DNA from: Leifsonia sp. Root227
Lineage (GTDB): Bacteria > Actinomycetota > Actinomycetes > Actinomycetales > Microbacteriaceae
Assembly: GCF_001428745.1 (NCBI RefSeq)
Contig: NZ_LMIO01000003.1
Span: 186,001-250,000 of the forward strand
Length of the DNA stretch: 64,000 nt
Reading direction: 5' to 3'
In this document: one piece after another, positions 7,021-15,809 of the stretch
Layout of the letters: every line of letters begins with the position of its first letter
Position numbering within the stretch: the first letter of the stretch is position 1
Translations under genes and position numbers: made by a program
Notes under the pieces: model-generated
What the model saw: the letters and a program-made list of their open reading frames with translations, nothing else
The model's database searches: none
What the model was told of the DNA's origin: nothing

Positions 7021-8871
7021 ATGTGTGGAATCGTGGGGTACGTCGGTACCGACAAGAGTGTTGAGGTCCTGCTCGGCGGCCTGAAGCGGCTGGAGTACCG
7101 CGGGTACGACTCGGCCGGTATCGCCGTGATCGGCCCGGACGGCCAGCTCGGCACGGCGAAGAAGGCGGGCAAGCTGTCCGCGCTCGCCGGTGAGCTGGAG
7201 GCGCACCCCATCCCGAACGGCGGAACGGGCATCGGCCACACCCGCTGGGCGACCCACGGCGGACCGACCGACCGCAACGCCCACCCGCACCTCGGAGACG
7301 ACGGCAAGCTCGCCGTCATCCACAACGGCATCATCGAGAACTTCGCCACCCTGCGCGACGAGCTGCTCGCGGACGGCTTCACCTTCGAGTCGGAGACGGA
7401 TACCGAGGTCGCCGCCGTGCTGCTCGGCCGCGAGTACCGCACGACGGGCGATCTGAACGAGGCGTTCCAGCGCGTCGTCTCCCGCCTCGAGGGCGCGTTC
7501 ACGCTGCTCGCACTGCACAAGGACCAGCCGCACGTCGTCGTCGGCGCGCGCCGCAACTCGCCGCTGGTGATCGGCCTCGGAGACGGCGAGAACTTCCTCG
7601 GCTCCGACGTCGCAGCGTTCGTCGAGCACACCCGCAACGCGCTGGCCATCGGCCAGGACCAGATCGTCACCATCACCCCGGATGCGGTCACCGTCACCGA
7701 CTTCTCCGGCGCCCCGGTCGAGGTGGAGCCGTTCGAGATCGCCTGGGACGCGTCCGCCGCCGAGAAGGGCGGCTGGTCGTCGTTCATGGCCAAGGAGATC
7801 GCTGAGGAGCCGGACGCGGTCGCGAACACGCTGCGCGGCCGCATCGTCGACGGCACCGTGCACATCCCGGAGCTGGACGTGCTGGGCGACGACAAGCTCT
7901 CGACCATCGACCGCATCACCATCATCGCGTGCGGCACCGCGGCGTACGCGGGCCTGGTGGGCAGCTACGCCATCGAGAAGTGGGCCCGCGTGCCCGTCAC
8001 GGTCGAGCTGAGCCACGAGTTCCGCTACCGCGAACCCGTCATCACCGACAACACCCTCGTCATCTCGATCAGCCAGTCCGGCGAGACGATGGACACCCTG
8101 ATGGCCGTCAAGTACGCCCGCGAGGCCGGCGCGACCGCCATCTCCGTCTGCAACACGCAGGGCGCGACCATCCCGCGCGAATCGGACGCGGCGCTGTACA
8201 CGCACGCCGGCCCAGAGGTCGCCGTCGCGTCGACCAAGGCCTTCGTCGCGCAGATCACCGCTCTCTACCTGTTCGGCCTGCACCTGGCGCGCGTGCGCGG
8301 CACGCTGTCCGAAACGCAGCAGCACGACGCCATCGACGAGCTGCAGGCCGTTCCGGAGAAGATCGCCTCCGTGCTCGAATCGCACGAGACGATCGCGCAG
8401 CTCGCCAGGTGGATGTCCGACACCCGCTCCGTGCTCTTCCTCGGCCGCCACGTCGGTTACCCGATCGCCCTGGAGGGTGCGCTGAAGCTCAAGGAACTGG
8501 CGTACATCCACGCGGAGGGCTTCGCGGCCGGTGAGCTGAAGCACGGCCCGATCGCACTGATCGAGCCCGGCCAGCCGGTCTTCGTCGTCGTTCCCAGCCC
8601 GCGCTGGTCGGACGAGATGCACAAGAAGGTCGTCTCGAACATCCAGGAGATCCGCGCCCGCGGCGCCCGCGTCATCGCGATCGCGGAGGAGGGCGACGCC
8701 GCCGTGCTGCCGTTCGCCGACGAGGTCATCCGCATCCCGCTCGCCGCTCCGCTGTTCGAGCCGCTGCTCGCCGTGGTGCCGCTGCAGATCTTCGCCATGG
8801 AGCTCTCCGCGGCCAAGGGTCTCGACGTGGACCAGCCGCGCAACCTGGCCAAGTCCGTCACCGTCGAGTGA
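7021..8871 (+). CDS. glmS: Glutamine--fructose-6-phosphate aminotransferase (isomerising)
   Basis: Makes glucosamine-6-phosphate from fructose-6-phosphate and glutamine, the entry step to UDP-GlcNAc. 616 residues from ATG 7021. The N-terminal nucleophile C2 (MCGIVGYVG) marks the class II glutamine amidotransferase domain, which also shows [11 protein letters not shown] and [11 protein letters not shown]. Two SIS sugar-isomerase domains follow (about 290-430 and 460-600), with [21 protein letters not shown] and [13 protein letters not shown], and the conserved C-terminus NLAKSVTVE. The frame is open back to 6811, but that overlaps coaA and is not coding. There is no ribosome binding site; TAAAAT 7 bases upstream suggests a leaderless mRNA. 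I see no glmS ribozyme. Confidence 0.98.
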   Translation: MCGIVGYVGTDKSVEVLLGGLKRLEYRGYDSAGIAVIGPDGQLGTAKKAGKLSALAGELEAHPIPNGGTGIGHTRWATHGGPTDRNAHPHLGDDGKLAVIHNGIIENFATLRDELLADGFTFESETDTEVAAVLLGREYRTTGDLNEAFQRVVSRLEGAFTLLALHKDQPHVVVGARRNSPLVIGLGDGENFLGSDVAAFVEHTRNALAIGQDQIVTITPDAVTVTDFSGAPVEVEPFEIAWDASAAEKGGWSSFMAKEIAEEPDAVANTLRGRIVDGTVHIPELDVLGDDKLSTIDRITIIACGTAAYAGLVGSYAIEKWARVPVTVELSHEFRYREPVITDNTLVISISQSGETMDTLMAVKYAREAGATAISVCNTQGATIPRESDAALYTHAGPEVAVASTKAFVAQITALYLFGLHLARVRGTLSETQQHDAIDELQAVPEKIASVLESHETIAQLARWMSDTRSVLFLGRHVGYPIALEGALKLKELAYIHAEGFAAGELKHGPIALIEPGQPVFVVVPSPRWSDEMHKKVVSNIQEIRARGARVIAIAEEGDAAVLPFADEVIRIPLAAPLFEPLLAVVPLQIFAMELSAAKGLDVDQPRNLAKSVTVE

Positions 8872-8881
8872 CGGAGGGGCC

Positions 8882-9238
8882 GTGATCGCCGGGATCGGGG
8901 TCGATGTCGTCGACCTGGAACGCTTCGCCCGCTCGCTCGAGCGGACGCCGCGCCTGCGGGAACGGCTCTTCACCGACGCGGAGCGCGGCCTGCCTGTGCA
9001 CTCGCTGGCGGCGCGCTTCGCGGCAAAGGAAGCGCTCATCAAGGCGCTCGGCGGCTCGGAGGGCGTGCGCTGGCACGACATGGAGATCGTCGCGGACGAC
9101 GAGCGCAACCCTGGCTTCGTGCTCCACAACGTGATCGAACGGGACGTGCGCGAGCGGGGGATCGCGCACATCCATGTGACCATGACGCACGACGCAGGGG
9201 TGGCGACGGCGTTCGTGGTGACGGAGAGGGACAGTTGA
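8882..9238 (+). CDS. acpS: Holo-[acyl-carrier-protein] synthase
   Basis: Transfers 4'-phosphopantetheine from coenzyme A to acyl carrier protein, activating it for fatty-acid synthesis. 118 residues, the normal AcpS length. The Mg2+-binding N-terminus IAGIGVDVVDLERF and the second signature LAARFAAKEALIKALGG are intact. It starts at GTG 8882 after GGAGGGG, 10 bases beyond the glmS stop, and its stop overlaps the TTG start of alr (TTGA). It therefore belongs to a glmS-acpS-alr-tsaE run. Its substrate CoA links it functionally to coaA, which diverges from glmS. Confidence 0.95.
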   Translation: MIAGIGVDVVDLERFARSLERTPRLRERLFTDAERGLPVHSLAARFAAKEALIKALGGSEGVRWHDMEIVADDERNPGFVLHNVIERDVRERGIAHIHVTMTHDAGVATAFVVTERDS

Positions 9239-10398
9239 CCATCGCTCACGAGACCGAGGAGCGCGCGGACTTCCGCGAGGCCGTGATCGACCTGGGGGCG
9301 CTTGTGGCGAACGTCGCGCATCTCCGCGAGGTGGTCGGCACCGAGCACGTGATGGCGGTCGTCAAGGCGAACGCGTACGGCCACGGCGCCGTCGAGTGCG
9401 CGCGGGCGGCGCTCGCCGGGGGAGCGGACTGGCTCGGCGTCGCCGACCTCACCGAGGCGATGCAGCTGAGGGACGCCGGGATCGAGGCGCCGCTGCTGGC
9501 CTGGCTGCACGACCCGGATGCGGACTTCGCCCCCGCCATCGCCGCCGGCGTCGACATCGGGGTGTCCTCGATCGCGCAGCTCGACGCTGTCGCGGCCGCG
9601 CGGCGCGCCCTGGTGGAGCGCGGAGTCCTGCACGGGCAGGCGTTCGTGCAGCTGAAGCTGGAGACGGGCCTCAGCCGCAACGGCATCTCCGAGCCGCAGT
9701 GGGATGCGGCGTTCGCCCGTGCCCGCGAGCTGGAGCACGCGGGTGACATCGTCGTGCGCGGCGTCTTCAGTCACGTCTCGAACGCGTCGCCGGAGGACGA
9801 CCGCGCCGCCGTCGCCGTCTACACCAGGGGTCTCGACCGTGCTGCGGCAGCGGGGCTGCGACCAGAGCTGCGTCACCTGGCCGCGTCCGCCGCGGCGCTG
9901 ACCATCCCGGATGCGCGATTCAACCTGGTGCGCCTGGGCATCACCATCTACGGCCTGTCGCCGCTCGCCGGCCGGTCGAGCGCCGACCTGGGGCTGCGTC
10001 CGGTCATGACCCTGCGCGGCAGCGTCGCCGCCGTGCGCCGCGTGCCGGCTGGCACCGGCGTCTCCTACGACTACACCTATCGCACGTCTGGCGACACGAC
10101 CCTGGCACTCGTGCCGCTCGGCTACGCGGAGGGCATCCCTCGCCACGCCTCCAACACGGCCCCCGTGGCGATCGCCGGTGGCACGTTCCGCGTCTGCGGC
10201 CGCATCGCCATGGACCAGTTCGTGGTGGACGTCGACGACCATCCCGTGCACGTCGGCGACGAGGTCGTCCTCTTCGGAGACCCTGCCACGGGCGTCCCGT
10301 CGGCGGACGACTGGGCGGAGGCCGCGGGCACCATCAACTACGAGATCGTGACGCGCATCGGCGCCAGAGTGCGCCGCCGCTACGTGGGGATGCCGTGA
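9235..10398 (+). CDS. alr: Alanine racemase
   Basis: PLP enzyme interconverting L- and D-alanine for peptidoglycan. 387 residues, starting at TTG 9235, which overlaps the acpS stop. The PLP lysine is K44 in VMAVVKANAYGHGA. The N-terminal TIM barrel holds KLETGLSRNGI and GVFSHVSNAS, and the C-terminal beta domain has the second catalytic tyrosine in GTGVSYDYTYRT and the block CGRIAMDQFVVDV. The rare TTG start fits strict coupling to acpS. The stop overlaps the tsaE GTG (GTGA at 10395-10398). Confidence 0.96.
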   Translation: MTIAHETEERADFREAVIDLGALVANVAHLREVVGTEHVMAVVKANAYGHGAVECARAALAGGADWLGVADLTEAMQLRDAGIEAPLLAWLHDPDADFAPAIAAGVDIGVSSIAQLDAVAAARRALVERGVLHGQAFVQLKLETGLSRNGISEPQWDAAFARARELEHAGDIVVRGVFSHVSNASPEDDRAAVAVYTRGLDRAAAAGLRPELRHLAASAAALTIPDARFNLVRLGITIYGLSPLAGRSSADLGLRPVMTLRGSVAAVRRVPAGTGVSYDYTYRTSGDTTLALVPLGYAEGIPRHASNTAPVAIAGGTFRVCGRIAMDQFVVDVDDHPVHVGDEVVLFGDPATGVPSADDWAEAAGTINYEIVTRIGARVRRRYVGMP

Positions 10399-10946
10399 CC
10401 GGCTACGTCTGGCCGCCGGTGACCAGGGTCGTGCCGACCGCTGCGGACATGCACACCTTCGGCGTCGAGCTGGCGGCCATCCTGCGCGCGGGCGACCTGG
10501 TGGTACTGAGCGGCCCGCTCGGCGCAGGCAAGACCACGATGACCCGCGGCATCGGCGACGGCCTGCAGGTGCGCGGCCCGGTGACGAGCCCCACCTTCGT
10601 GCTCGCCAGAACGCATCCGAGCGTCGTCGGCGGACCGCCGCTGGTGCACGTGGATGCGTACCGCCTCGGCAGCGCGCTGGAGCTGGACGACCTCGACATC
10701 GACTTCGCCCGCTCCGTCGTGGTGGTGGAGTGGGGCGCGGGGATGCTCGACGGCGTGACGGAGTCGTGGCTCGAGGTGCAGATCGCGCGGCCCACGGGCG
10801 CCGCGGACGTGGCGGGAGACTCCGCGAGCGACGGCGAGGACGACACGGACGACGACGCCGAGCTGGACGCCGACGAGCCGCGCACCGTCACGGTGAACGG
10901 GTACGGCCCCCGCTGGGCCTCCGGCTCGTCGCCGGAACCCGTTTAG
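10395..10946 (+). CDS. tsaE: tRNA threonylcarbamoyladenosine ATPase TsaE, with an acidic insertion
   Basis: ATPase partner of TsaB and TsaD in making t6A at position 37 of ANN-decoding tRNAs. 183 residues from GTG 10395. The P-loop is GPLGAGKTTMTRGI (39-52); switch and Walker B regions are TSPTFVLART, HVDAYRL and VVVVEWGAG. Between the core (to about 132) and the last strand (RTVTVNGYGPRW) lies an Asp/Glu-rich stretch at residues 141-161, about 12 of 20 acidic, which makes the protein longer than the roughly 150-residue Escherichia coli homologue. It is translationally coupled to alr. The stop TAG forms the first bases of the TAGGCT element before tsaB. Confidence 0.95.
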   Translation: MTGYVWPPVTRVVPTAADMHTFGVELAAILRAGDLVVLSGPLGAGKTTMTRGIGDGLQVRGPVTSPTFVLARTHPSVVGGPPLVHVDAYRLGSALELDDLDIDFARSVVVVEWGAGMLDGVTESWLEVQIARPTGAADVAGDSASDGEDDTDDDAELDADEPRTVTVNGYGPRWASGSSPEPV

Positions 10947-10949
10947 GCT
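10944..10949 (+). promoter_or_regulatory. -10 hexamer of a putative leaderless tsaB promoter
   Basis: TAGGCT overlaps the tsaE stop codon and ends exactly 6 bases before the tsaB ATG at 10956. tsaB has no ribosome binding site. Confidence 0.5.
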
Positions 10950-10955
10950 TGATCC

Positions 10956-11576
10956 ATGCTTCTCGCCATCGACACCTCCGCCGGAACGAGTGTGGCCGTG
11001 GTCGATCGTGACCGCGGGGTCATCGCCGAGCGCACGGAGGCCGACACCATGCGGCACGCCGAGGTCATCGGCGAGCTGATCGAGGCGGTGCTGGCCGAGT
11101 CCGGCGTCCCCGTGAGCGCGCTGTCCGGCGTCGTCGCAGGCATGGGACCCGGCCCGTTCACCGGGCTGCGCGTCGGCATCGCGGCGGCCAAGGCGTTCGC
11201 CTTCGGCGCTGGGAAGCCGCTCGTGCCCGTCGTCAGCCACGACGCCGTCGCGTTCGAGCGCTACGGCGCGGGAACACTGGGTGATCTGCTCGTGGTGACG
11301 GATGCCCGCCGCAAGGAGCTGTACTGGTCCGCGTACTCCGGGGTGGACGAGCACGGCATCCCGGTGCGTCTGGACGGCCCTGGACTGACGAAGCCGGACG
11401 ACCTGCCGCACGCAGGGATGACCCGGTTCGACGCATCCACTGTCTCGGCCGGCGCGCTCGGGATGATCGCCGAGCTGCGCTACGCGAACGGGCTGTCGTT
11501 CGACGCCGACGAGCCGCTCTACCTGCGGTCGCCGGACGTCACGCTCTCGTCCGGCCCCAAGCGGGTGAGCGCGTGA
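10956..11576 (+). CDS. tsaB: tRNA threonylcarbamoyladenosine complex dimerisation subunit TsaB
   Basis: Non-catalytic ASKHA-fold partner that dimerises with TsaD in t6A synthesis. 206 residues from ATG 10956. The ASKHA phosphate-1 strand is MLLAIDTSAG; the family's central block is GMGPGPFTGLRVGIAAAKAF; ARRKELYWSAY also fits. The gene sits in the usual actinobacterial order tsaE-tsaB-rimI-tsaD. Its stop overlaps the GTG of rimI (GTGA at 11573-11576). The TAGGCT element directly upstream would let this trio be transcribed apart from alr-tsaE. Confidence 0.94.
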   Translation: MLLAIDTSAGTSVAVVDRDRGVIAERTEADTMRHAEVIGELIEAVLAESGVPVSALSGVVAGMGPGPFTGLRVGIAAAKAFAFGAGKPLVPVVSHDAVAFERYGAGTLGDLLVVTDARRKELYWSAYSGVDEHGIPVRLDGPGLTKPDDLPHAGMTRFDASTVSAGALGMIAELRYANGLSFDADEPLYLRSPDVTLSSGPKRVSA

Positions 11577-12079
11577 CCGCCTGGCAGCTCAGGCGCGCCA
11601 CCGACGACGATGTGGATGCGATCATGCAGCTCGAACGCGCCACCTTCGTCTCCGATGCGTGGTCGGAACACTCGATGCGCTCCGAGGTGGCGAGCGCGAA
11701 CGGGTACTACCTCGTCGCGTTCGAGCCTGAGCATCCGGAGCGGATCGACGGTTACGCCGGACTGCTGGCGCCGCAGGGTGCAGGCGAGGGCGACATCCAG
11801 ACCATCGCCGTCGCCCCGCACGCCCGCCGCAGGGGGCTCGGCCGCGTGCTGATGCTGTCGCTGATCGGCGAGGCGCGCAAGCGAGGGGCGCGTGAGGTGT
11901 TCCTCGAAGTGCGCGCGGACAACCCGGGGGCGCAGACCCTGTACCGCGAGCTCGGCTTCGAGGAGATCGGCGTGCGTCCCCGCTACTACCAGCCGGACGG
12001 CGTCGACGCGATCGTGATGCGGCTCGCCGTTCCGGCCCCGCAGACGACGATCGCCACGACCACAGAGACGACGGCATGA
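11573..12079 (+). CDS. rimI: Ribosomal-protein S18-type alanine N-acetyltransferase RimI
   Basis: GNAT-family N-acetyltransferase of 168 residues from GTG 11573. The acetyl-CoA-binding motif A is [20 protein letters not shown], followed by [20 protein letters not shown], a typical RimI motif B. Homologues acetylate the N-terminus of ribosomal protein S18 and, in actinobacteria, other N-termini; the exact substrate here is inferred. It is coupled at both ends: its start overlaps tsaB and its TGA overlaps the tsaD ATG (ATGA at 12076-12079). RimI between TsaB and TsaD is a common genomic arrangement. The last 12 residues are a Thr-rich tail beyond the domain. Confidence 0.92.
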   Translation: MTAWQLRRATDDDVDAIMQLERATFVSDAWSEHSMRSEVASANGYYLVAFEPEHPERIDGYAGLLAPQGAGEGDIQTIAVAPHARRRGLGRVLMLSLIGEARKRGAREVFLEVRADNPGAQTLYRELGFEEIGVRPRYYQPDGVDAIVMRLAVPAPQTTIATTTETTA

Positions 12080-13146
12080 ACAGAGAGAACCCCCTCGTCC
12101 TCGGCATCGAGACCTCCTGCGACGAGACCGGCATCGGCATCGTCAGGGGGACGACCCTCCTCGCCAACACCATCGCATCGTCGATGGACGAGCACGCGCG
12201 CTACGGCGGCGTCGTTCCTGAGGTCGCAGCGCGTGCCCACCTGGAGGCGCTGACGCCGACGCTGCGCACAGCGGTCGCCGACGCCGGCATCGACCTGGCC
12301 GACGTCGACGCGGTCGCCGTCACCAGCGGGCCGGGGCTGTCCGGCGCGCTGATGGTCGGCGTCGGTGCGGCGAAAGCGCTCGCCCTGTCGCTCGGCAAGC
12401 CGCTGTACGCGGTGAACCACCTGGTCGGCCACGTCGGAGCCGACCTCCTCGACGCCCACGGCGGAGATGGCCACCCCGTCGAGCTGCCGACGATCGCGCT
12501 CCTCGTCTCCGGCGGCCACACCTCGCTGCTGCTCGTCCGCGACCTGGTGACCGACGTCGAGCTGCTCGGCGAGACCATCGACGACGCGGCGGGCGAAGCG
12601 TTCGACAAGGTCGCGCGCGTCCTCGGGCTGCCGTATCCCGGCGGGCCGCAGATCGACAGGGTCGCCGTCGACGGAGACCCGAAGGCCATCCGGTTCCCCC
12701 GCGGCCTGACCAAGCCGAAAGACCTGGAGCACCACAGGTACGACTTCTCCTTCTCCGGGCTCAAGACCGCGGTCGCGCGCTGGGTCGAGCAGCGGCAGGA
12801 TGCGGGAGAGCCCGTGCCCGTCGCCGACGTCGCCGCCTCGTTCCGCGAGGCCGTCGTGGATGTGCTGATCACCAAGGCGCTCGCCGCCTGCGCCGACCAC
12901 GGCGTCCCTCGGCTGCTGCTCGGCGGAGGGGTGGTCGCGAACGCGCGAGTGCGGCAGGTCGCGCAGGAGCGGGCGACGGCCGCGGGGGTCGAGCTGCGCA
13001 TCCCCGCCCTGTCGCTGTGCACGGACAACGGGGCGATGATCGCCGCTCTCGGCGCCCAGCTGATCATGGCAGGCCACGAGCCGAGCACTCTCGGCTTCTC
13101 GGCGGACTCGACCCTCCCTGTCACCGAGATCCAGGTCATGCGCTGA
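12076..13146 (+). CDS. tsaD: tRNA threonylcarbamoyltransferase catalytic subunit TsaD
   Basis: Catalyses transfer of the threonylcarbamoyl group to A37 of tRNA, giving t6A. 356 residues from ATG 12076. ASKHA fold: [15 protein letters not shown] at the N-terminus, metal-binding histidines in [15 protein letters not shown], the loop [13 protein letters not shown], and the late block [15 protein letters not shown] with [15 protein letters not shown]. It completes the TsaB-TsaE-TsaD set; the TsaC/Sua5 partner is not in this window. It is the last gene of the run; 217 bases separate it from the next gene. Confidence 0.97.
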   Translation: MNRENPLVLGIETSCDETGIGIVRGTTLLANTIASSMDEHARYGGVVPEVAARAHLEALTPTLRTAVADAGIDLADVDAVAVTSGPGLSGALMVGVGAAKALALSLGKPLYAVNHLVGHVGADLLDAHGGDGHPVELPTIALLVSGGHTSLLLVRDLVTDVELLGETIDDAAGEAFDKVARVLGLPYPGGPQIDRVAVDGDPKAIRFPRGLTKPKDLEHHRYDFSFSGLKTAVARWVEQRQDAGEPVPVADVAASFREAVVDVLITKALAACADHGVPRLLLGGGVVANARVRQVAQERATAAGVELRIPALSLCTDNGAMIAALGAQLIMAGHEPSTLGFSADSTLPVTEIQVMR

Positions 13147-13363
13147 CCTGCGGGGGCGCGGATACGACCGAGGTATCGCGCGGCCGCCGCACACCGTGGT
13201 ACTGCGGTCCCCATTCCTGTGCGGACGCTCACGGTGGCGCATCCCGATCGGTATGGTGGTTCGAGGGGGCGCCGATGGGGGACTGTCGTTGACACCCCTG
13301 TGCACGCGCTGCCAGCATTGGCTGCGTTACAGGAATTTCTCAGGATTGAAGGAGATGGGTCTC

Positions 13364-14008
13364 ATGACCGATCCGAACGTGCCGGCGGAGCCGGTGGACC
13401 CCAACGCACAGAGCGGCGACGTGCCGACCGGAGAGGCGCAGACCGGCGCGGTTCCTCCCGTCCCGCCCGAGGCTCCGGCAGCGCCCGTGCCCCCGGCGGC
13501 GCCCGTTCCGCCCGCGGGCTACGGCCAGCAGCCGCAGGCACCTGGCCAGCCGTACGGTCAGCAGCAGCAGCCGTACGGTCAGCAGCAGCCGTATGGCCAG
13601 CAGCCGTACGGGCAGCAGCAGCCCTATGGCCAGCAGCAGCCGTATGGCCAGCAGCCGTACGGGCAGCAGCAGCCATACGGCCAGCCCGCATACGGCCAGC
13701 CTGCCCCCGGATACGCGCAGCCGTATGCGGCGCCCGCCAAGTCCCCGACGCTGAGCATCCTGTCGATGGTCGGTGGCATCATCGGCGTCGTGCTCGGCTG
13801 GGTCTACGGCATCGGCTTCCCGTTCGGCGTCGCCGCGATCATCCTCGGCTTCATCGGCAAGAGGAAGGAACCGGCCGCGAAGGGCTTCTGGCTCACCGGC
13901 ATCATCACCGGATTCGTCAGTGTGCTGTTCTCTGTGATCATCTGGGTGGTCATCATCATCTTCATCATCGCCGTGAGCGCGAGCAGCAACTACTACAGCG
14001 GATACTGA
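13364..14008 (+). CDS. DUF4190-type membrane protein with a QPYGQ repeat region
   Basis: Uncharacterised membrane protein of about 214 residues. AAGGAG at 13349-13354 is 9 bases from ATG 13364 ([14 protein letters not shown]), so that start is preferred over ATG 13355, which abuts the ribosome binding site. The frame is open back to 13196, but that includes the leader. Residues 1-60 are Pro/Ala-rich, about 60-120 are QPYGQQ-type repeats, and the C-terminus has two transmembrane helices ([18 protein letters not shown]... and [20 protein letters not shown]) around a [19 protein letters not shown] loop. Disordered Pro/Gln/Tyr arms on small membrane domains are frequent in actinobacteria. A TTGACA at 13289-13294 may belong to its promoter, though no good -10 is visible. 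Function unknown. Confidence 0.85.
   Translation: MTDPNVPAEPVDPNAQSGDVPTGEAQTGAVPPVPPEAPAAPVPPAAPVPPAGYGQQPQAPGQPYGQQQQPYGQQQPYGQQPYGQQQPYGQQQPYGQQPYGQQQPYGQPAYGQPAPGYAQPYAAPAKSPTLSILSMVGGIIGVVLGWVYGIGFPFGVAAIILGFIGKRKEPAAKGFWLTGIITGFVSVLFSVIIWVVIIIFIIAVSASSNYYSGY
13547..13711 (+). repeat. Tandem QPYGQ-coding repeat
   Basis: Near-perfect 15- and 18-base units built from cagcagccgtacggt-type sequence, about nine copies, encode alternating QPYGQQ and QPYGQQQ inside the DUF4190 protein. The synonymous drift is small (tacggt, tatggc, tacggg), suggesting recent expansion or slippage. Confidence 0.85.
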
Positions 14009-14021
14009 TCCTCCGGCTGTC

Positions 14022-14061
14022 CGATGGGCCGGGATGCGCGCGAGCGTGTCCCGGCCCATCG
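14022..14061. terminator. Bidirectional terminator between convergent genes
   Basis: CGATGGGCCGGGA 14022-14034 pairs perfectly with TCCCGGCCCATCG 14049-14061 around a 14-base loop. It lies between the DUF4190 gene and the oppositely oriented methyltransferase gene. No T-tract follows. Confidence 0.75.
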
Positions 14062-14084
14062 TCGTCTCCGGCCAGTCGATCGGG

Positions 14085-15284
14085 TCAGTGGATGCGTTCC
14101 ACCAGCATCGCCGTGTGCTTGCCTGCCACGCGCGTGAGCAGCAAGGTCGCGGACGCCGAGCCGCTCAGGGAGAGGCGCTTGCGGAGCGTGGCAGGGTCGA
14201 CATCCACGCCCCGCTTCTTGATCTCCAGGGTGCCGATGCCGCGCTCGCGGAGGGCGCGCTTCAGGTCGCGTTCGTTGAACGGCAGCGTCTCGATCACGCG
14301 GAAAGCCGTGGCGAACGGTGTGGTGGAGAGGGTGTCCGAGGTGATGTACGCGATGCCGTCCGCGAGCATCCGGCCGTCGACGCTGCGCGCGAGGTCGCCG
14401 ATCAGCCTGGCGCGGATGACGGCGCCGTCCGGTTCGTAGAGGTAGTCGCCGAGCCCGCCGGTCGCCTCGTCGTCGCTGTCAGCGCGCGCGGTGAGCTCGT
14501 CGGCCTCGTCGCCTCTGATCACCAGGGCGGCGCGGCCGACGCCAGGGCGCGCGAGCACACCGAACCAGAGGCCCATCTCGACCACCTGGCCGTCCACCGA
14601 GACCCACTGGGCTTCAGCGGAGGAGGGGATGAGGTCGCGGTCGAGGCCGGGACCGAGCTTGACGCCGACGGACCGTCCCGTCGCCAGCTCGAAGGCGAAG
14701 CCGAGGGACGGGGAGTACTCGTCCGGGTCGGTGAGACGGGAGGTCTGGCCGTGCCCTGCCGTTCGCCTGGCCGGGTCGAGGAAGACGCCGTCGAACGAGC
14801 GCAGGTCGACGTCCTCCGCCTTCCTGTGCTCCACCGTCGTGCGGGGGAACGGGGCGAGGTTGTAGCTGGCGATCGCGGCGGTGACCTCGTCGGCGTCGAC
14901 GGCGAGAACCTCGATGTCGAGCGCGGAGATGGCGAGCGCATCGCCCCCGATGCCGCAGCCGAGGTCGGCGACGCGCTCGAGCCCCGCCGACTGGAAGCGT
15001 CCGGCGTGCCGGGCGGCGACCGGCAGCCTGGTCGCCTGTTCGAGCCCGGCCTCTGTGAAGAGCATCCGCTCGGCGAAGTCGCCGAACTTTGCCGTGGCCT
15101 TCGAACGGAGCTTGGCCTGGGTGAGCACGGCGGCGACCAGCCCGGGGGAGTGGCCTGCCTTGCGCAGGTCGCTGACCATCCGGAGCACGTCGCGCTCCGA
15201 GTGGTACGGCGGAAGCGAATCGAGCAGCCGCAGCCCCTCGGTGGAGAGTAGCTCGACGAGTTCCGACCGGTCCATGCGACTCAC
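14085..15284 (-). CDS. SAM-dependent methyltransferase with a THUMP-like C-terminal domain
   Basis: Class I methyltransferase of 399 residues. A helical N-terminus (about 1-95) precedes a Rossmann domain with motif I VADLGCGIGGDALAI (about 103-117), acidic motif II EVLAVDADEV and motif IV-like VFLDPARRT. The C-terminal part (about 290-395) fits the THUMP-like domain attached to such methyltransferases in actinobacteria (LKRALRERGIGTLEIKKRGV, RKRLSLSGSASATLLLTRV). The DPAR tetrad suggests an RNA or DNA base as substrate; this is inference. The start is GTG 15284, with AGGAGG 4 bases upstream; ATG 15275 is an alternative. The promoter region abuts the first CIRCE element of groES. Confidence 0.82.
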   Translation of the reverse strand: MSRMDRSELVELLSTEGLRLLDSLPPYHSERDVLRMVSDLRKAGHSPGLVAAVLTQAKLRSKATAKFGDFAERMLFTEAGLEQATRLPVAARHAGRFQSAGLERVADLGCGIGGDALAISALDIEVLAVDADEVTAAIASYNLAPFPRTTVEHRKAEDVDLRSFDGVFLDPARRTAGHGQTSRLTDPDEYSPSLGFAFELATGRSVGVKLGPGLDRDLIPSSAEAQWVSVDGQVVEMGLWFGVLARPGVGRAALVIRGDEADELTARADSDDEATGGLGDYLYEPDGAVIRARLIGDLARSVDGRMLADGIAYITSDTLSTTPFATAFRVIETLPFNERDLKRALRERGIGTLEIKKRGVDVDPATLRKRLSLSGSASATLLLTRVAGKHTAMLVERIH

Positions 15285-15307
15285 GCTACCTCCTCCGCGT
15301 CACCCTC

Positions 15308-15334
15308 TTGGCACTCACGTTGCGTGACTGCTAA
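15308..15334 (+). promoter_or_regulatory. CIRCE operator 1 (HrcA binding site) upstream of groES
   Basis: TTGGCACTC-N9-GACTGCTAA, close to the consensus TTAGCACTC-N9-GAGTGCTAA (8 of 9 and 8 of 9 matches). HrcA represses chaperone genes by binding this inverted repeat. Confidence 0.85.
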
Positions 15335-15349
15335 CGCACCCTCTAAACT
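15320..15349 (+). promoter_or_regulatory. Putative groES promoter between two CIRCE elements
   Basis: TTGCGT 15320-15325 and TAAACT 15344-15349 are 18 bases apart. The -35 lies inside CIRCE 1 and the start point would fall in CIRCE 2, so both operators overlap polymerase contacts. Confidence 0.5.
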
Positions 15350-15353
15350 CGTG

Positions 15354-15380
15354 TTAGCACTCTCACTATGAGGCTGCTAA
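15354..15380 (+). promoter_or_regulatory. CIRCE operator 2 (HrcA binding site) upstream of groES
   Basis: TTAGCACTC-N9-GGCTGCTAA: the left arm is a perfect match and the right arm 7 of 9. Its centre is 46 bp from that of CIRCE 1, about four and a half helical turns. Confidence 0.88.
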
Positions 15381-15426
15381 CTCACGTCTTTGTTCACGCC
15401 TGTGTTTGTAGGAAAGAGGGTCAACC

Positions 15427-15723
15427 GTGTCGGTCTCCATCAAGCCGCTCGAGGATCGCATCGTCATCAAGCAGGTCGAGGCTGAGCAGACCACTGCATC
15501 TGGTCTGGTCATCCCCGACACTGCCAAGGAGAAGCCGCAGGAGGGCGAAGTCGTCGCCGTCGGCCCCGGCCGCATCGACGACAACGGCAACCGCGTTCCG
15601 CTCGACGTCGCCGTCGGCGACAAGGTGATCTACTCCAAGTACGGCGGAACCGAGGTCAAGTTCGGTGGCGAGGACTACCTCGTCCTCTCCGCTCGCGACG
15701 TTCTGGCCGTCGTCGTCCGCTGA
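15427..15723 (+). CDS. groES: 10-kDa co-chaperonin GroES
   Basis: Heptameric lid of the GroEL chaperonin. 98 residues from GTG 15427, after GAAAGAGGG. Family blocks are [19 protein letters not shown], the mobile loop [29 protein letters not shown] and the C-terminal [14 protein letters not shown]. Two CIRCE operators and a promoter lie in the 142 bases upstream, so heat-shock control by HrcA is expected. It is monocistronic: a strong hairpin follows 14 bases after the stop and the next gene is an unrelated transporter, so groEL must be elsewhere, as in many actinobacteria. Confidence 0.98.
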   Translation: MSVSIKPLEDRIVIKQVEAEQTTASGLVIPDTAKEKPQEGEVVAVGPGRIDDNGNRVPLDVAVGDKVIYSKYGGTEVKFGGEDYLVLSARDVLAVVVR

Positions 15724-15737
15724 CGACAGGCTGTTCG

Positions 15738-15769
15738 AAGGCCCGGATGCGCACGCGCATCCGGGCCTT
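15738..15769 (+). terminator. Terminator of groES
   Basis: AAGGCCCGGATGCG 15738-15751 pairs perfectly with CGCATCCGGGCCTT 15756-15769 around CACG, a 14-bp stem followed by a T-containing stretch. Confidence 0.85.
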
Positions 15770-15797
15770 CGTCGTTCTCCGTGTCCCTCGTCGCGCG

Positions 15798-15803
15798 TAG
15801 GAT
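15798..15803 (+). promoter_or_regulatory. -10 hexamer of a putative leaderless rarD promoter
   Basis: TAGGAT ends 6 bases before the GTG start at 15810, and no ribosome binding site is present. Confidence 0.5.
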
Positions 15804-15809
15804 CGCTCC

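Noticed and set aside
6001..10251. Minus-strand open frame of 1416 codons
   Set aside because: It is antisense to glmS, acpS and alr, rich in Arg/His/Asp runs typical of the shadow frame of GC-rich coding DNA. Only coaA (6012-6977), in another frame, is real on that strand.
13240..13275. tRNA-like TTCGA motif (ggtggttcgaggg)
   Set aside because: No acceptor stem or anticodon arm can be drawn around it, and I find no other tRNA in the window.
13196..13363. Longer N-terminus for the DUF4190 protein
   Set aside because: AAGGAG at 13349-13354 is properly spaced only for ATG 13364; the upstream sequence reads as non-conserved leader.
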